In this document: positions 19,843-29,800 of the stretch, in pieces
How the letters are laid out: each line of letters starts with the position of its first letter
Position numbering within the stretch: the stretch's first letter is position 1
Assembly (NCBI GenBank): GCA_028713345.1
Contig: JAQTOM010000001.1
Coordinates: forward strand, 37,678-76,856
Reading direction: 5' to 3'
DNA: 39,179 nucleotides
Origin: Gallionellaceae bacterium
GTDB taxonomy: Bacteria; Pseudomonadota; Gammaproteobacteria; Burkholderiales; Gallionellaceae
Notes under the pieces: generated by a model
Database searches by the model: none
Told to the model about the DNA's origin: nothing
Seen by the model: only the letters and a program-made list of their open reading frames with translations
Program-made: the position numbers and the translations under genes

Positions 19843-19859
19843 CAATTTTGTCAAAATTG
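19843..19859. promoter_or_regulatory. Candidate operator palindrome in the divergent intergenic region
   Basis: CAATTTTG-T-CAAAATTG, perfect 8-bp arms around one base, between divergently transcribed operons. Confidence 0.4.
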
Positions 19860-19897
19860 CGCAGGGCGCATTATTGAACTGATGCGCTCAAAACAAG

Positions 19898-19966
19898 TTT
19901 GGAGTCGCCCTTGTGGCGACATAAGCGGCTTGAGCCGCAATACGAAGACCTCGCCTTTAAGCGAGG
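19898..19966. repeat. Triple-hairpin element upstream of the HTH-REC gene
   Basis: GTCGCC-cttgt... pairs with GGCGAC (19904-19920); GCGGCTTGAGCCGC (19925-19938); CCTCGC-cttta a-GCGAGG (19949-19966); preceded by TTTGGAGT. Confidence 0.75.
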
Positions 19967-20004
19967 GCCGTTCACTGCATTATATTTTTAGAGGTGCCCT
20001 TGAG

Positions 20005-20670
20005 ATGCAGCAGGTAGTGACAAGAAAAAACAAGCCTCACCCCGAGCCTCCCCTATCCAGTTCACCCACGCCGGAAAAAGATTTTTTAAGCACCCGCGAA
20101 GTCGCCAAAATTCTTTGCCTTTCGACAGGCACGGTGCAGAAGATGGTGGACAGCGGAATCCTTGAGGCATGGATAACTGCCGGCGGCCACCGCCGGATCC
20201 GCGCCGATTCGGCGCGCGCGTTTCTGGAAACAAACAAGCAAAGTAAAACCTCGCCCATGCCAGAAGCGCGCCTGTCCGTGTTAATTGCAGAAGATGACCT
20301 GACGCAACGCAGGATTTATGAAACGAGCATCAATGGCTGGGAACTGCCCATAGACCTGAAGATAGTGCCCGACGGTTTTTTTGCGCTGCTTGAGGCGGGC
20401 AGGAATGCACCGGATGTCATGGTGATCGACCTGATGATGCCGGGAATGAACGGCTTCGAACTGATCCGCCGCATCTGCTCGGATCAAACTTTCAGCAACA
20501 CGGACATCATGGTCGTGACGGGCTTGCATCCGCAGGAGATCGAAGCGGAAGGCGGCTTGCCGGCGGATGTCATGATAATCGAGAAGCCCATCCCCTTTGA
20601 GGTGCTGTATGGCTTTGTGCGCGCGCGCCTTGTGGCAAAACTACGGGATCAGTTACCCAATCGAGCATGA
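20005..20670 (+). CDS. Response regulator with N-terminal excisionase/MerR-like HTH and C-terminal REC domain
   Basis: DFLSTREVAKILCLSTGTVQKMVDSGILEAWITAGGHRRI (HTH) then LSVLIAEDDLTQRR...VMVIDLMMPGMNGFELIRR...MVVTG...IIEKPIPFE (REC D-D-D/T/K set). Confidence 0.85.
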   Translation: MQQVVTRKNKPHPEPPLSSSPTPEKDFLSTREVAKILCLSTGTVQKMVDSGILEAWITAGGHRRIRADSARAFLETNKQSKTSPMPEARLSVLIAEDDLTQRRIYETSINGWELPIDLKIVPDGFFALLEAGRNAPDVMVIDLMMPGMNGFELIRRICSDQTFSNTDIMVVTGLHPQEIEAEGGLPADVMIIEKPIPFEVLYGFVRARLVAKLRDQLPNRA

Positions 20671-22637
20671 AAGCGCATGCCTGCATAATGCGCCTGGCTT
20701 TAGCCGTTGGCCTTTCACTGTCCTCTGCCGCCTACGCCACAGATTTCACCCAACTCCCGCTTGAGCAACTGCTGGAAGTCGAAGTGTACAGTGCATCCAG
20801 GTTCTTGCAGAAATCTGCCGAGGCGCCGTCTGCAGTTACGGTCGTCACCGCTACGGACATCAAGAATTACGGGTACAGGACGCTCGCCGACATTCTCTCC
20901 AGCGTGCGGGGGTTGTATGTCACCAATGACCGCAATTACCAGTACCTTGGCACGCGCGGCTTCGGCAGATCGGGCGACTACAACACCCGAATCTTGCTGC
21001 AAGTGGATGGCTACCGGGTCAATGATGCCATTTACGACATGGCCGCCATCGGCACGGAACTCTCGCTCGACGTCGCCTTGATTGACCGGGTAGAGGTGGT
21101 GCGCGGATCGGGTTCCTCGATTTATGGCAGCAACGCTTTTTTCGGCGTCGTCAACATCATCACCAAACGCGGCAGGGATTACAACGGCTGGCAAGCCTCG
21201 GGAGAGGCTGCAAGTTTCGGCGCCGGCAAAGGAAGCCTGACCTATGGGAAAAAACCGGAAGACGGCCCCGAGATATTGCTTTCCGCATCCTCCTACAACA
21301 GCCGCGGACAAGATTTATTCTTCCCCGAATTCAATGCGCCCGCAACAAACAACGGCATCGCCCAGGGACTGGACACCGACCGCTCCTCGAATGTTTACGC
21401 CAAGCTGGCCTATAGCGGATTTACCTTTTCTACGACCTGGTCCGAGCGCATCAAGGGCATACCCACCGCCTCTTTCGGGAGCGCTTTCAACGACCCCCGC
21501 AGCCAGACAACGGATAAGCACGCCACCCTCAATCTCGGCCTGGATAAGGAACTGGGCGAAAAAACGAACCTTTCCGCCAAGGCGTATTATGGCGATTACT
21601 CCTATCGTGGTTTTTATCCCTACAACTCTCCGCCCGTCATTCTCAACCAGGATGAAACGAGGGGGCAGTGGTGGGGTGCGGAAATGAAACTTGCGGGCCA
21701 TTATGGCGGGCACAGGCTGGTGGCAGGCGCGGAATACCGGGACGACTTCAATCTTCGGCAGGCCAACTTCGATATAGCGCCTTACCGGCTTTATCTGGAC
21801 AACAAAAACAAAACCAGCAGAAATGGCCTCTACGTCCAGGATGAAACAGCCATCACCCAGAGAGTGCTCTTGAGCGCCGGGCTCCGTTATGACCACTATT
21901 CCACGGTAGGAAACACCGTCAACCCGCGTATCGCTCTTATCTATAACCCGGCGGAAGCCACGACCCTCAAATTCATATACGGCACGGCATTCCGTGCGCC
22001 AAATATCTACGAACTGTATTACAGCGGCCTGGGCTTCAAGGCCAACCCGGGCCTAAATTCTGAAAAAATCGCCAGCTATGAATGGGTGGCCGAGCAGCGG
22101 ATTGACCGCAATTTCCGCCTCACCGCGTCAGCCTATCGCAATGAAGTCCGCAACCTCATCGATCAGGTCACCGACCCGGCGGACGGGCTTATGGTTTTCA
22201 GGAATATCGGGGCGGTCAACACGAACGGCATTGAATTCGAGGTGGAGCGCGCCTGGGAAAATGACACCCGGTTGCGTGCCAGTTATGCCTGGCAGATCAG
22301 CCGGAACCAGGGCACCGGCAATGAACTCACCAATTCGCCGAGGCATCTGGCGAAGCTCAATTTCTCGGCTCCGCTGCTGGAAGACACTTTGCGGACAGGG
22401 CTGGAGCTTCAGTACACAAGCAACCGGATAACACTGAACGGCGAAACCACTGGCGGGTATTTGATTGCCAACCTGACGCTGTCGAGCCACAAGCTTGCCA
22501 AGGGAATGGAACTTTCCGCGACTGCCTATAACTTGTTCAATAAGAAATATGCCGATCCCGGGCGGCCCGAGCATCTTCAGAATGTGATTCAACAAAACGG
22601 CAGGAGTTTGGGAGTGAAGCTTGCTTATTCATTCTGA
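20667..22637 (+). CDS. TonB-dependent receptor
   Basis: Signal peptide; plug domain (SAVTVVTATDIKNYGYRTLADILSSVRGLYV, RVEVVRGSGSSIYGSNAFFGVVNIITKRG); beta-barrel ending in SLGVKLAYSF. ATGA overlap with the upstream CDS. Confidence 0.93.
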   Translation: MKAHACIMRLALAVGLSLSSAAYATDFTQLPLEQLLEVEVYSASRFLQKSAEAPSAVTVVTATDIKNYGYRTLADILSSVRGLYVTNDRNYQYLGTRGFGRSGDYNTRILLQVDGYRVNDAIYDMAAIGTELSLDVALIDRVEVVRGSGSSIYGSNAFFGVVNIITKRGRDYNGWQASGEAASFGAGKGSLTYGKKPEDGPEILLSASSYNSRGQDLFFPEFNAPATNNGIAQGLDTDRSSNVYAKLAYSGFTFSTTWSERIKGIPTASFGSAFNDPRSQTTDKHATLNLGLDKELGEKTNLSAKAYYGDYSYRGFYPYNSPPVILNQDETRGQWWGAEMKLAGHYGGHRLVAGAEYRDDFNLRQANFDIAPYRLYLDNKNKTSRNGLYVQDETAITQRVLLSAGLRYDHYSTVGNTVNPRIALIYNPAEATTLKFIYGTAFRAPNIYELYYSGLGFKANPGLNSEKIASYEWVAEQRIDRNFRLTASAYRNEVRNLIDQVTDPADGLMVFRNIGAVNTNGIEFEVERAWENDTRLRASYAWQISRNQGTGNELTNSPRHLAKLNFSAPLLEDTLRTGLELQYTSNRITLNGETTGGYLIANLTLSSHKLAKGMELSATAYNLFNKKYADPGRPEHLQNVIQQNGRSLGVKLAYSF

Positions 22638-22655
22638 GAGGGCTTGCTCCAAATA

Positions 22656-23180
22656 ATGAATCCGTTGAAGGTGTTCATGCTTTGCGCGGTGCTGACCATG
22701 CCGTCATACGCTTGTGCGCAAACCGCCGCTCCCGAGGAGAGCGAGGTGAAGGCCGCATTTGTTTACAACTTCGCCAAGTTCGTTGAGTGGCCTTTGCCAT
22801 CCTCCCCTGAAATCATGTTGTGCATGCTCGGTGACGGCCCGGTTGACGAGGCATTGGGAAACCTGGGCGGGAAATCTATTGGCGACAGGAAGCTTAAGGT
22901 CAAGCGTATTGCTTTCCGCAATGTTCGTGACTGCGACCTCCTTTTCGTCGGCGCTCCGGAAAAGCAGCGCCTCGAACAAATTCTGGATGCCGCCAGGGAA
23001 GCGGGAGTTCTGACAATAGGGGACGCGCCAGGATTGGCCCAGCAAGGTGTCATGCTCAACTTTTACCTGCTGGATAACAAGGTTCGCTTTGAGATCAACC
23101 TTGAGGCCGCCAACCATGCAGGAGTCAAGATCAGCTCGAAACTGATCCAACTGGGCAAGATGGTTTCCACGTCAAAATGA
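22656..23180 (+). CDS. YfiR family protein (DUF4154)
   Basis: ESEVKAAFVYNFAKFVEWP...ILCMLGDGPV.., LTIGDAPGLAQQGVMLNFYLLDNKVRFEINLEAANHAGVKISSKLIQLGKMV. Confidence 0.92.
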   Translation: MNPLKVFMLCAVLTMPSYACAQTAAPEESEVKAAFVYNFAKFVEWPLPSSPEIMLCMLGDGPVDEALGNLGGKSIGDRKLKVKRIAFRNVRDCDLLFVGAPEKQRLEQILDAAREAGVLTIGDAPGLAQQGVMLNFYLLDNKVRFEINLEAANHAGVKISSKLIQLGKMVSTSK

Positions 23181-26100
23181 TGCTGAAGAACACCTCGATC
23201 AAGCGCAAACTAATCCTGATCAACCTGATCACGGTTGGCGTGGCGCTGGTTCTTATAGCAACAGCCGCAATCGTCGGCCAGGTGCAGGCGCTCAGGCATT
23301 CCTTGCTGCATGACCTGCATCTCCAGTCAAAGATCATCGCCAGCAACGGCGCCGCTTCGCTGGTGTTCAACGACCATAAGGCCGCAACGGAAATCCTTTC
23401 TGCGCTGAATACTTCGCCCAACATTGTATATGCGGCCATTTACACCCCGAATGGCGCTGAATTCGCGGCATACCGGCGCAATGGAACAGGCGTGCGCACC
23501 TTACAGGACGGAATGAGAAAAGAGGAAAACTTTGCCAGCAGGGAACGCGTGGGCGTGACCCAGCCCATCAACCTGTCGGGCGAGAATGTCGGCGCGATAT
23601 TCATCGAATCCGACCTCGAGCAGATCAACTCGCTGGTGCGTCACCAGGCGCTGCTGGTGATAACCGTTTTGCTGGCGGTGTTTGGTGTGGTGTTCCTGTT
23701 GTTGCACAAGCTGCAGAAAGGGATTGTCGATCCTTTGCTGGGCCTGGCACAGCTCATGCACCGGGTTTCGCAGGACAGGTCCTACTCGGTGCGGGCAAAA
23801 TTCTCGGGGCGGGATGAAATCGGCTTGTTGGCCGGATGCTTCAACGACATGCTTGCGCAAATCGAAAAGCATGACGGGGAACTGGAGCGGCACCGCCTGG
23901 AGCTGGAACAGCTTGTCGGCCAAAGGACGGTTCAATTGGAGCAGGAGTTGCGGGAGCGTATAAGGGTCGAGCAAGAACTCAAGCACAGCAACAAGGAATT
24001 GCAGCTCGCCGCCACGGTATTGAACACAGTGGACGAAGCGGTGCTGGTGACCGACCAGGATAACCTGATCATCATGACCAACCCGGCTTTCAGCGGCATC
24101 ACCGGATACTCGCCCGACGAGGTGCTGGGCAAGAACCCGCACATGCTTTCTTCCGGAATGCAGTCACCGGATTTTTACGGCGAGATGTGGAAAACATTAT
24201 CCGCTGCGGGCAGCTGGCAGGGAGAAATATGGAACCGCCGCAAGAATGGTGAATTGTATGTCGAGTGTCTTTCCATCAAGCAGGTGTGCGATAACAAGGG
24301 CAATGCCACCCACTACGTTGCCGTTTTCTCCGACGTCACAGACCGCAAACAGGCCGAGAAGAAATTGCGTGCAAGCAATGCAAACCTGAACGCCATGCTC
24401 GACAACTCACCCTACCTGATGTGGCTGAAAGACACGGACGGCCGTTTCATAAAAGTGAACCGGCCATTCTTCAATACGACCGGGCTGAAGCGGATACAGG
24501 ACGTGTTGGGCAGGACCGACCTCGATTTGTGGCCGGAAGAAATGGCGGAAAAATACCGTGCCGACGATGCCGAGGTCATGTCTACACGCCAGCAGAAACT
24601 GACCGAAGAAATGTCCGTCATGGAAAATGGCGAGGTGCATTGGGTGGAGACATTCAAGGCGCCCATCCTGGATGAGAACGGCCAAGTGCTCGGCACCACC
24701 GGCTTTGCGCGGGACATCACCGAGCACAGACAGCACATAGACGGGCTGCGCAAGGCCCAGGAGCTGGCCGAAGAAATAGCTGCGGCCAAATCCAACTTTC
24801 TCTCCAACATGAGCCATGAAATCCGCACGCCGATGAATGCCATCATCGGGCTGTCGCAACTTGCGCTCAACCAGCCTACCCCTCCCGGGGTGCGAAGCTA
24901 TCTGGAGAAGATATTCAATTCCTCCCACAGTCTTCTGGGCATCCTCAACGATATTCTCGACCTATCCAAGATCGAAGCCAGGCACATGACCATCGAGCAC
25001 GGCAACTTCGACCTGGACATTGTGCTGGGAAATCTCGATGACCTGTTCGCGGTGTCTGCCGGAGACAAACACCTCGACTTCCGCATCGAAGTCTCACCCG
25101 ATGTTCCGCGCGGCCTGGTCGGCGATGCGCTGCGGCTGAAACAGGTGCTGTCCAACCTGTTGGGCAATGCCATCAAGTTTACTGAACGCGGGAAGGTCAC
25201 ACTCAAGATAAGCGTCCAGGAAACCGGCAACAGGCATGGCAAAGCCACCCATAACGATGCGTCTCGTCATGACCGTTTCCCTCTCCTCAACCCTGATGGA
25301 ACAACCAGCCATTCGACCAAGCCCGCAAGCGTGCCAGTCGCCGGCTGTCTCCCGCCCGCGGGAGAGGGGGCAAACGAATCGCTACGCGGACCTCGCTCTG
25401 GCGGGCAGGCCACGCTCCTGTTCAGCGTGGAGGATACCGGCATCGGCATCGCGAAAGAAGACATGCCGAAACTGTTCCAGCCGTTCAGCCAGGTAGATGG
25501 TTCCATCTCGCGCCGTTTCGGCGGGACCGGGCTCGGGCTTGCCATCAGCCACAACCTGCTGCAATTGATGGGAAGCAAATTCACTGTCGGAAGCGTATCG
25601 GGCAAGGGCTCGACCTTCAGCTTTGAACTCGTTCTTGGCACAAACCCCGACGCTATACGCAGCAAGATTACCCGGGGCAAAGATAAATGGAAAGCCGGCT
25701 CGCTCTCTTCCGAGTTGCGCGGTCGCGGCCAGCCTCTGGCAGGCGCCCGCATCCTGGTGGCGGAAGACGATGCCACCAACCGGCAGGTAGTGCGGGAATT
25801 CCTCGAGTTATCCGGCATCACGGTGGCGCTCGCCGGCAACGGCAAGGAGGCGCTGGAGCTGCTGGATAAAGGCCGGTTCGATGCGGTGCTGATGGACGTA
25901 CACATGCCCGTCATGAATGGAGTCGAGGCCGTCCGGCACATTCGCGCGCAGCCCCGCTTTGCGCATCTCACCATCATTGCGCTGACAGCGGGCATCTCCG
26001 GTGAAGAGCGTGATACCTGCCTTGCCAGCGGCATGAATGACTTCATAGCCAAACCCATCCAACCTGAGGAGTTGATTGCCAAGCTCTTGCGCTGGGTGAA

Positions 26101-26584
26101 GCACGGCGAGGAAACCGCAATGGCGTCCGGAACCGGCTCGCCAGGAACTGCGCTGCCAGAGCATGTTCCACTACAGACGGAAAGCAATCCGGACCTGGGC
26201 AACCTGCCGGGCTTCGAACTGGGCAATATCCTGAAGATGTTGAAGGGCAACCAGCAACAGTTGGTAGAGCTGCTGCGCTTCTTCATGGATGACTGGGCTA
26301 ATGTGCCCATCGCCGTGATCGAAACAAAAGCGATGGCAGGCGACCTCCGCGCGGCATGGGAGCTGGTTCACAAACTCACGGGCGCAGCGGTCAACCTGGG
26401 AGCCATGAGCCTGCATGCGGCGGCCAGGCAATTGGAGAGCGAACTCAAGGCAGGCCGATACGACCCGGCCATATTTGCCGCTTTCCATGATGAGTTTAAC
26501 CGGACAATGTCGGTTATTGCCGGACTGCGCCTGCCTGGAGAACAAGTGCCGGACTCCAGAGGCAGCGCTGGGGCGCCCAAGTGA
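23177..26584 (+). CDS. Hybrid sensor histidine kinase (periplasmic sensor-HAMP-PAS-PAS-HisKA-HATPase-REC-HPt), with repeat-derived insertion in the HATPase domain
   Basis: Two N-terminal TMs, HAMP (VDPLLGLAQLMHRV), PAS domains, NMSHEIRTPMNAIIGLSQ H-box, LGNAIKFTERG N-box, DTGIGI, GGTGLGLAIS, REC (LVAEDDATNRQ..LMDVHMPVMNG..ALTA..KPI), HPt (VHKLTGAAVNLGA). Confidence 0.92.
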   Translation: MMLKNTSIKRKLILINLITVGVALVLIATAAIVGQVQALRHSLLHDLHLQSKIIASNGAASLVFNDHKAATEILSALNTSPNIVYAAIYTPNGAEFAAYRRNGTGVRTLQDGMRKEENFASRERVGVTQPINLSGENVGAIFIESDLEQINSLVRHQALLVITVLLAVFGVVFLLLHKLQKGIVDPLLGLAQLMHRVSQDRSYSVRAKFSGRDEIGLLAGCFNDMLAQIEKHDGELERHRLELEQLVGQRTVQLEQELRERIRVEQELKHSNKELQLAATVLNTVDEAVLVTDQDNLIIMTNPAFSGITGYSPDEVLGKNPHMLSSGMQSPDFYGEMWKTLSAAGSWQGEIWNRRKNGELYVECLSIKQVCDNKGNATHYVAVFSDVTDRKQAEKKLRASNANLNAMLDNSPYLMWLKDTDGRFIKVNRPFFNTTGLKRIQDVLGRTDLDLWPEEMAEKYRADDAEVMSTRQQKLTEEMSVMENGEVHWVETFKAPILDENGQVLGTTGFARDITEHRQHIDGLRKAQELAEEIAAAKSNFLSNMSHEIRTPMNAIIGLSQLALNQPTPPGVRSYLEKIFNSSHSLLGILNDILDLSKIEARHMTIEHGNFDLDIVLGNLDDLFAVSAGDKHLDFRIEVSPDVPRGLVGDALRLKQVLSNLLGNAIKFTERGKVTLKISVQETGNRHGKATHNDASRHDRFPLLNPDGTTSHSTKPASVPVAGCLPPAGEGANESLRGPRSGGQATLLFSVEDTGIGIAKEDMPKLFQPFSQVDGSISRRFGGTGLGLAISHNLLQLMGSKFTVGSVSGKGSTFSFELVLGTNPDAIRSKITRGKDKWKAGSLSSELRGRGQPLAGARILVAEDDATNRQVVREFLELSGITVALAGNGKEALELLDKGRFDAVLMDVHMPVMNGVEAVRHIRAQPRFAHLTIIALTAGISGEERDTCLASGMNDFIAKPIQPEELIAKLLRWVKHGEETAMASGTGSPGTALPEHVPLQTESNPDLGNLPGFELGNILKMLKGNQQQLVELLRFFMDDWANVPIAVIETKAMAGDLRAAWELVHKLTGAAVNLGAMSLHAAARQLESELKAGRYDPAIFAAFHDEFNRTMSVIAGLRLPGEQVPDSRGSAGAPK
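25277..25370. repeat. Palindromic-element relative inserted in the histidine kinase CDS (approximate bounds)
   Basis: CCCTCTCC (25279-25286) ... GGAGAGGG (25361-25368); contains cctcaaccctgatggaacaa, matching cctcaatccctctgatggaacta of the intergenic element at 26607. Confidence 0.65.
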
Positions 26585-26606
26585 GCCGCATTGAAACATC
26601 GTTATG

Positions 26607-26769
26607 TCCCTCACCCTCAATCCCTCTGATGGAACTACTGACGGGACAACTAGCCCGAAGGGAGAGGGAAGGCAAGCCCTTCTCCCTCCGGGACTGCGGA
26701 AGGGACGCTGCATGGCAGCGGGGCATCCACCGGCGTACCTCTTGCGGGTGAAGGGGTGGGGATGAGGGA
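26607..26769. repeat. Intergenic palindromic element (CCCTCACCCTCAATCCCT...GGGATGAGGGA)
   Basis: Outer TCCCTCA/TGAGGGA inverted repeat and inner hairpin CCGAAGGGAGAGGGAAGGC-aa-GCCCTTCTCCCTCCGG. Confidence 0.8.
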
Positions 26770-26838
26770 GCGCACTGTCATCATTCATGCGAATCCCAAT
26801 AGTGTCGTGATTTATGTAAAGTTCAATAAGGAATTTTA

Positions 26839-29800
26839 ATGAGCCAAAAACAGCAACGCCAAACAGCCTTGATCCTTAGCCGGCCCTGGGACAGGATGCG
26901 CCTCGACAGGGTGCTGCCGTGGCTGGTACTGGCCGTCTCGCTGGCCATTACTCACCAATTGTGGCAGGGCGCGCAAACACATGCCGAGCATGAGTTGCAA
27001 TCCCGTTTCGATTACCTGGAGCGCGAAGCCAACGAGCTTATCAAGCAGCGCATGAAGGTGTATGAACAGGTGCTGCACGGGGCGCGGGGCTTATTTTATG
27101 CTTCAACGGGCGTAGGGCGCCGCGAATTCAGCGCCTTTGTCAAGGAACAGCATCTCGATGAAAACTATCCAGGCATTCAGGGTTTGTGCTTTTCGGCGAT
27201 CGTCCCGCCGGAGCAGAAAAACCAGCACATCGCCGCCATCCGCAAGCAAGGTTTTCCCGCATACGCCATCTGGCCAGAGGGTGAGCGCGATATCTACACC
27301 CCAGCCATTTACCTCGAGCCGTTCTCCGGGCGCAACCAGCGTGCCTTTGGTTTTGATAACTATGCCGATCCGGTGCGCCGTGCCGCCATGGAGCAGGCGC
27401 GCGATTCCGGCAATGCCGCCCTCTCCGGCAAGGTGACGCTGCTGCATGAAGACAAAAATACGCAACAGGCCGGGTTTCGCATGTATCTGCCCGTCTATAA
27501 GAACGGCGCCCCGCACGACACCCTTGCCGGCCGGCGTGCCAGCATCATCGGCTGGGTCTATGCGCCATTCGCCATGAATGACCTGATGGCCGGCATCCTC
27601 GGCGCATATGCTGCAAATGCTGATATCCAAATTTTTGACGGGGAAGAATTGTCGGACAGGAATCTGATGTACGACGGCTCTCGCCGCACCGGCAGCAAGC
27701 CATCGGGCTCGCGCTTCCTGGCTATCCGGCGAATCAGGATAGCCGGCCATACATGGACGGTAGCGGCTTACTCCCTGCCCGGCTTTGAAGCCCAACTGGA
27801 CAAGGATAAACCGCAGTTCATCGCCAATGCGGGTATCGGTGCAAGTCTGCTGCTGGCACTGCTCGCCTGGCTGCTGGCGACAAGCCGTAAACGCGCCCTC
27901 GATGCGGCAGAAAAAATGAACCGCGAACTGATCGGAAGCGAGGCGCGCTTCCGGGCTTTTTCCGACAACCTGCCGGCGGCGGTTTACCTGAAGGATAGGG
28001 ATGGACGCCATATCATGGTGAACCGGTATTTCGAACAGATTATAGATAAGCCACAGGCCGGGATTCTTGGCAAGGCAGTGTTTGACCTCTTCCCGGCAGA
28101 AACTGCCCGCGCATTCGCGGCTAATGACCGCAAAACGCTCGAATCGAAACAGGCGTCCACCCATGAGGAGAGCGTATATGTGGATGGCCGGGAACGCATC
28201 TACCAGTCAATAAAATTTCCCATCATCGGGGATAATGGGGAAGTTCTGGGCACCGGCGGCATCTCCATAGACATCACCGACCGCAAGCAGGCCGAGGATT
28301 TGCTGCACACCCTTCATACGGCAATCAAGCAAAGCCCCACCTCGATAGTCATCGCCGACCAGGATGGCATCATTCAGTATGTCAATCCATACTTCACGGA
28401 AGTTACGGGTTATACCTCCGCTGAAGTGATCGGGCAAAACCCGCGCATTCTCCAGTCAGGGCAAACCACGAAAGAAACCTATCTGGAATTGTGGGGCAAG
28501 ATTACCAGCGACCAAGTGTGGCATGGTGAGCTTCTCAATAAACGCAAGAACGGAGAGCTTTATTGGGAAGACGCCCACATTGCTCCCGTAAAAAATCCGG
28601 CAGGCATCGTTACGCACTACGTCGCCATAAAGGTTGACATCACCAAACGCAAGCAGGCCGAGAAAGAAATCGAATTCAAGAACACCCTGCTGTCCACGCT
28701 CAACGAGCATTCTCCCGATGGGATGCTGGTCGTTGATGAAAACGAAAAGATACTGTTTGCCAACAAACAGTTTACAGACATGTGGGGTATTGCGTCGGAT
28801 GTGATGGATACCAGGCTCGATGACCTCGTATTGAAGTCGGTGCTGGACAAACTTGCAGACCCTCGGCAGCTGCTCAAGAAAATGGAATATCTGGGCACGC
28901 ACCGTCAAGAAACAACCATGGATGAGTTGCCGTTAAGAGACGGCAGAACCATTGATTGTTACTCCACGCCCATAATAGGCTCCGACGCGAAATACTATGG
29001 GCGGGTGAGGTATTTGCGCGACATCACCGGGCGCAAGCAGGCGGAAGAAGCACTGCGTGCCAGCGAGGAACGCTGGCGCTTTGCGCTGGAAGGCGCAGGC
29101 GACGGGATATGGGAATGGAATCTCCAAACCGGTGAAATGATCATTTCCAAGGCTGGCAAGGCAATGTTTGGTTTCGCCGAAGACGAAACAGGCAACGACA
29201 TAAGCGAGTGGCAAGCGCGTATCCATCCGGAAGACAGGGCGCGCCTGATGGAAGATACTCTCGCCTATTTACACAGCAAAGACGCCAAATTTTCCACAGA
29301 ATACCGGCTGCGCTGCAAAGATGGTTCATGGAGATGGACTTACGTGCGCGGCATGGCGACGAGCCGCGCCGCCAACGGCCATGTATTGCGCATGATCGGC
29401 ACGCACTCGGACATCACCTGGCGCAAGCAGGCCGAGAAAAAACTGCGCACAAGCGAGGCAAACCTGAATGCCATACTCGACAACTCACCCTACCTGATAT
29501 GGCTGAAAGACACGGATGGCCGTTTCATCAAGGTGAACCAGCCATTCTTCAAAACGACCGGATTAAAACAGATGCAAGACGTGCTGGGCAAGACCGACTT
29601 CGATTTATGGCCGAAAGAGATGGCGGAAAAATACCGTGCCGACGATGCCGAAGTCATGTCTGCACGCCAGCAGAAACTGGTTGAGGAAATGTCCATCATG
29701 GAAAATGGCAAGATGCAATGGGTGGAAACCTTCAAGGTGCCCATCCTGGACGATAAAGGCCAAGTGCTCGGCACCACCGGCTTTGCGCAAAACATCACCA

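Noticed and set aside
25267-26310. 347-aa minus-strand ORF opposite the kinase HATPase/REC region
   Set aside because: Ser/Pro-rich shadow ORF; the sense frame carries intact kinase and receiver motifs.
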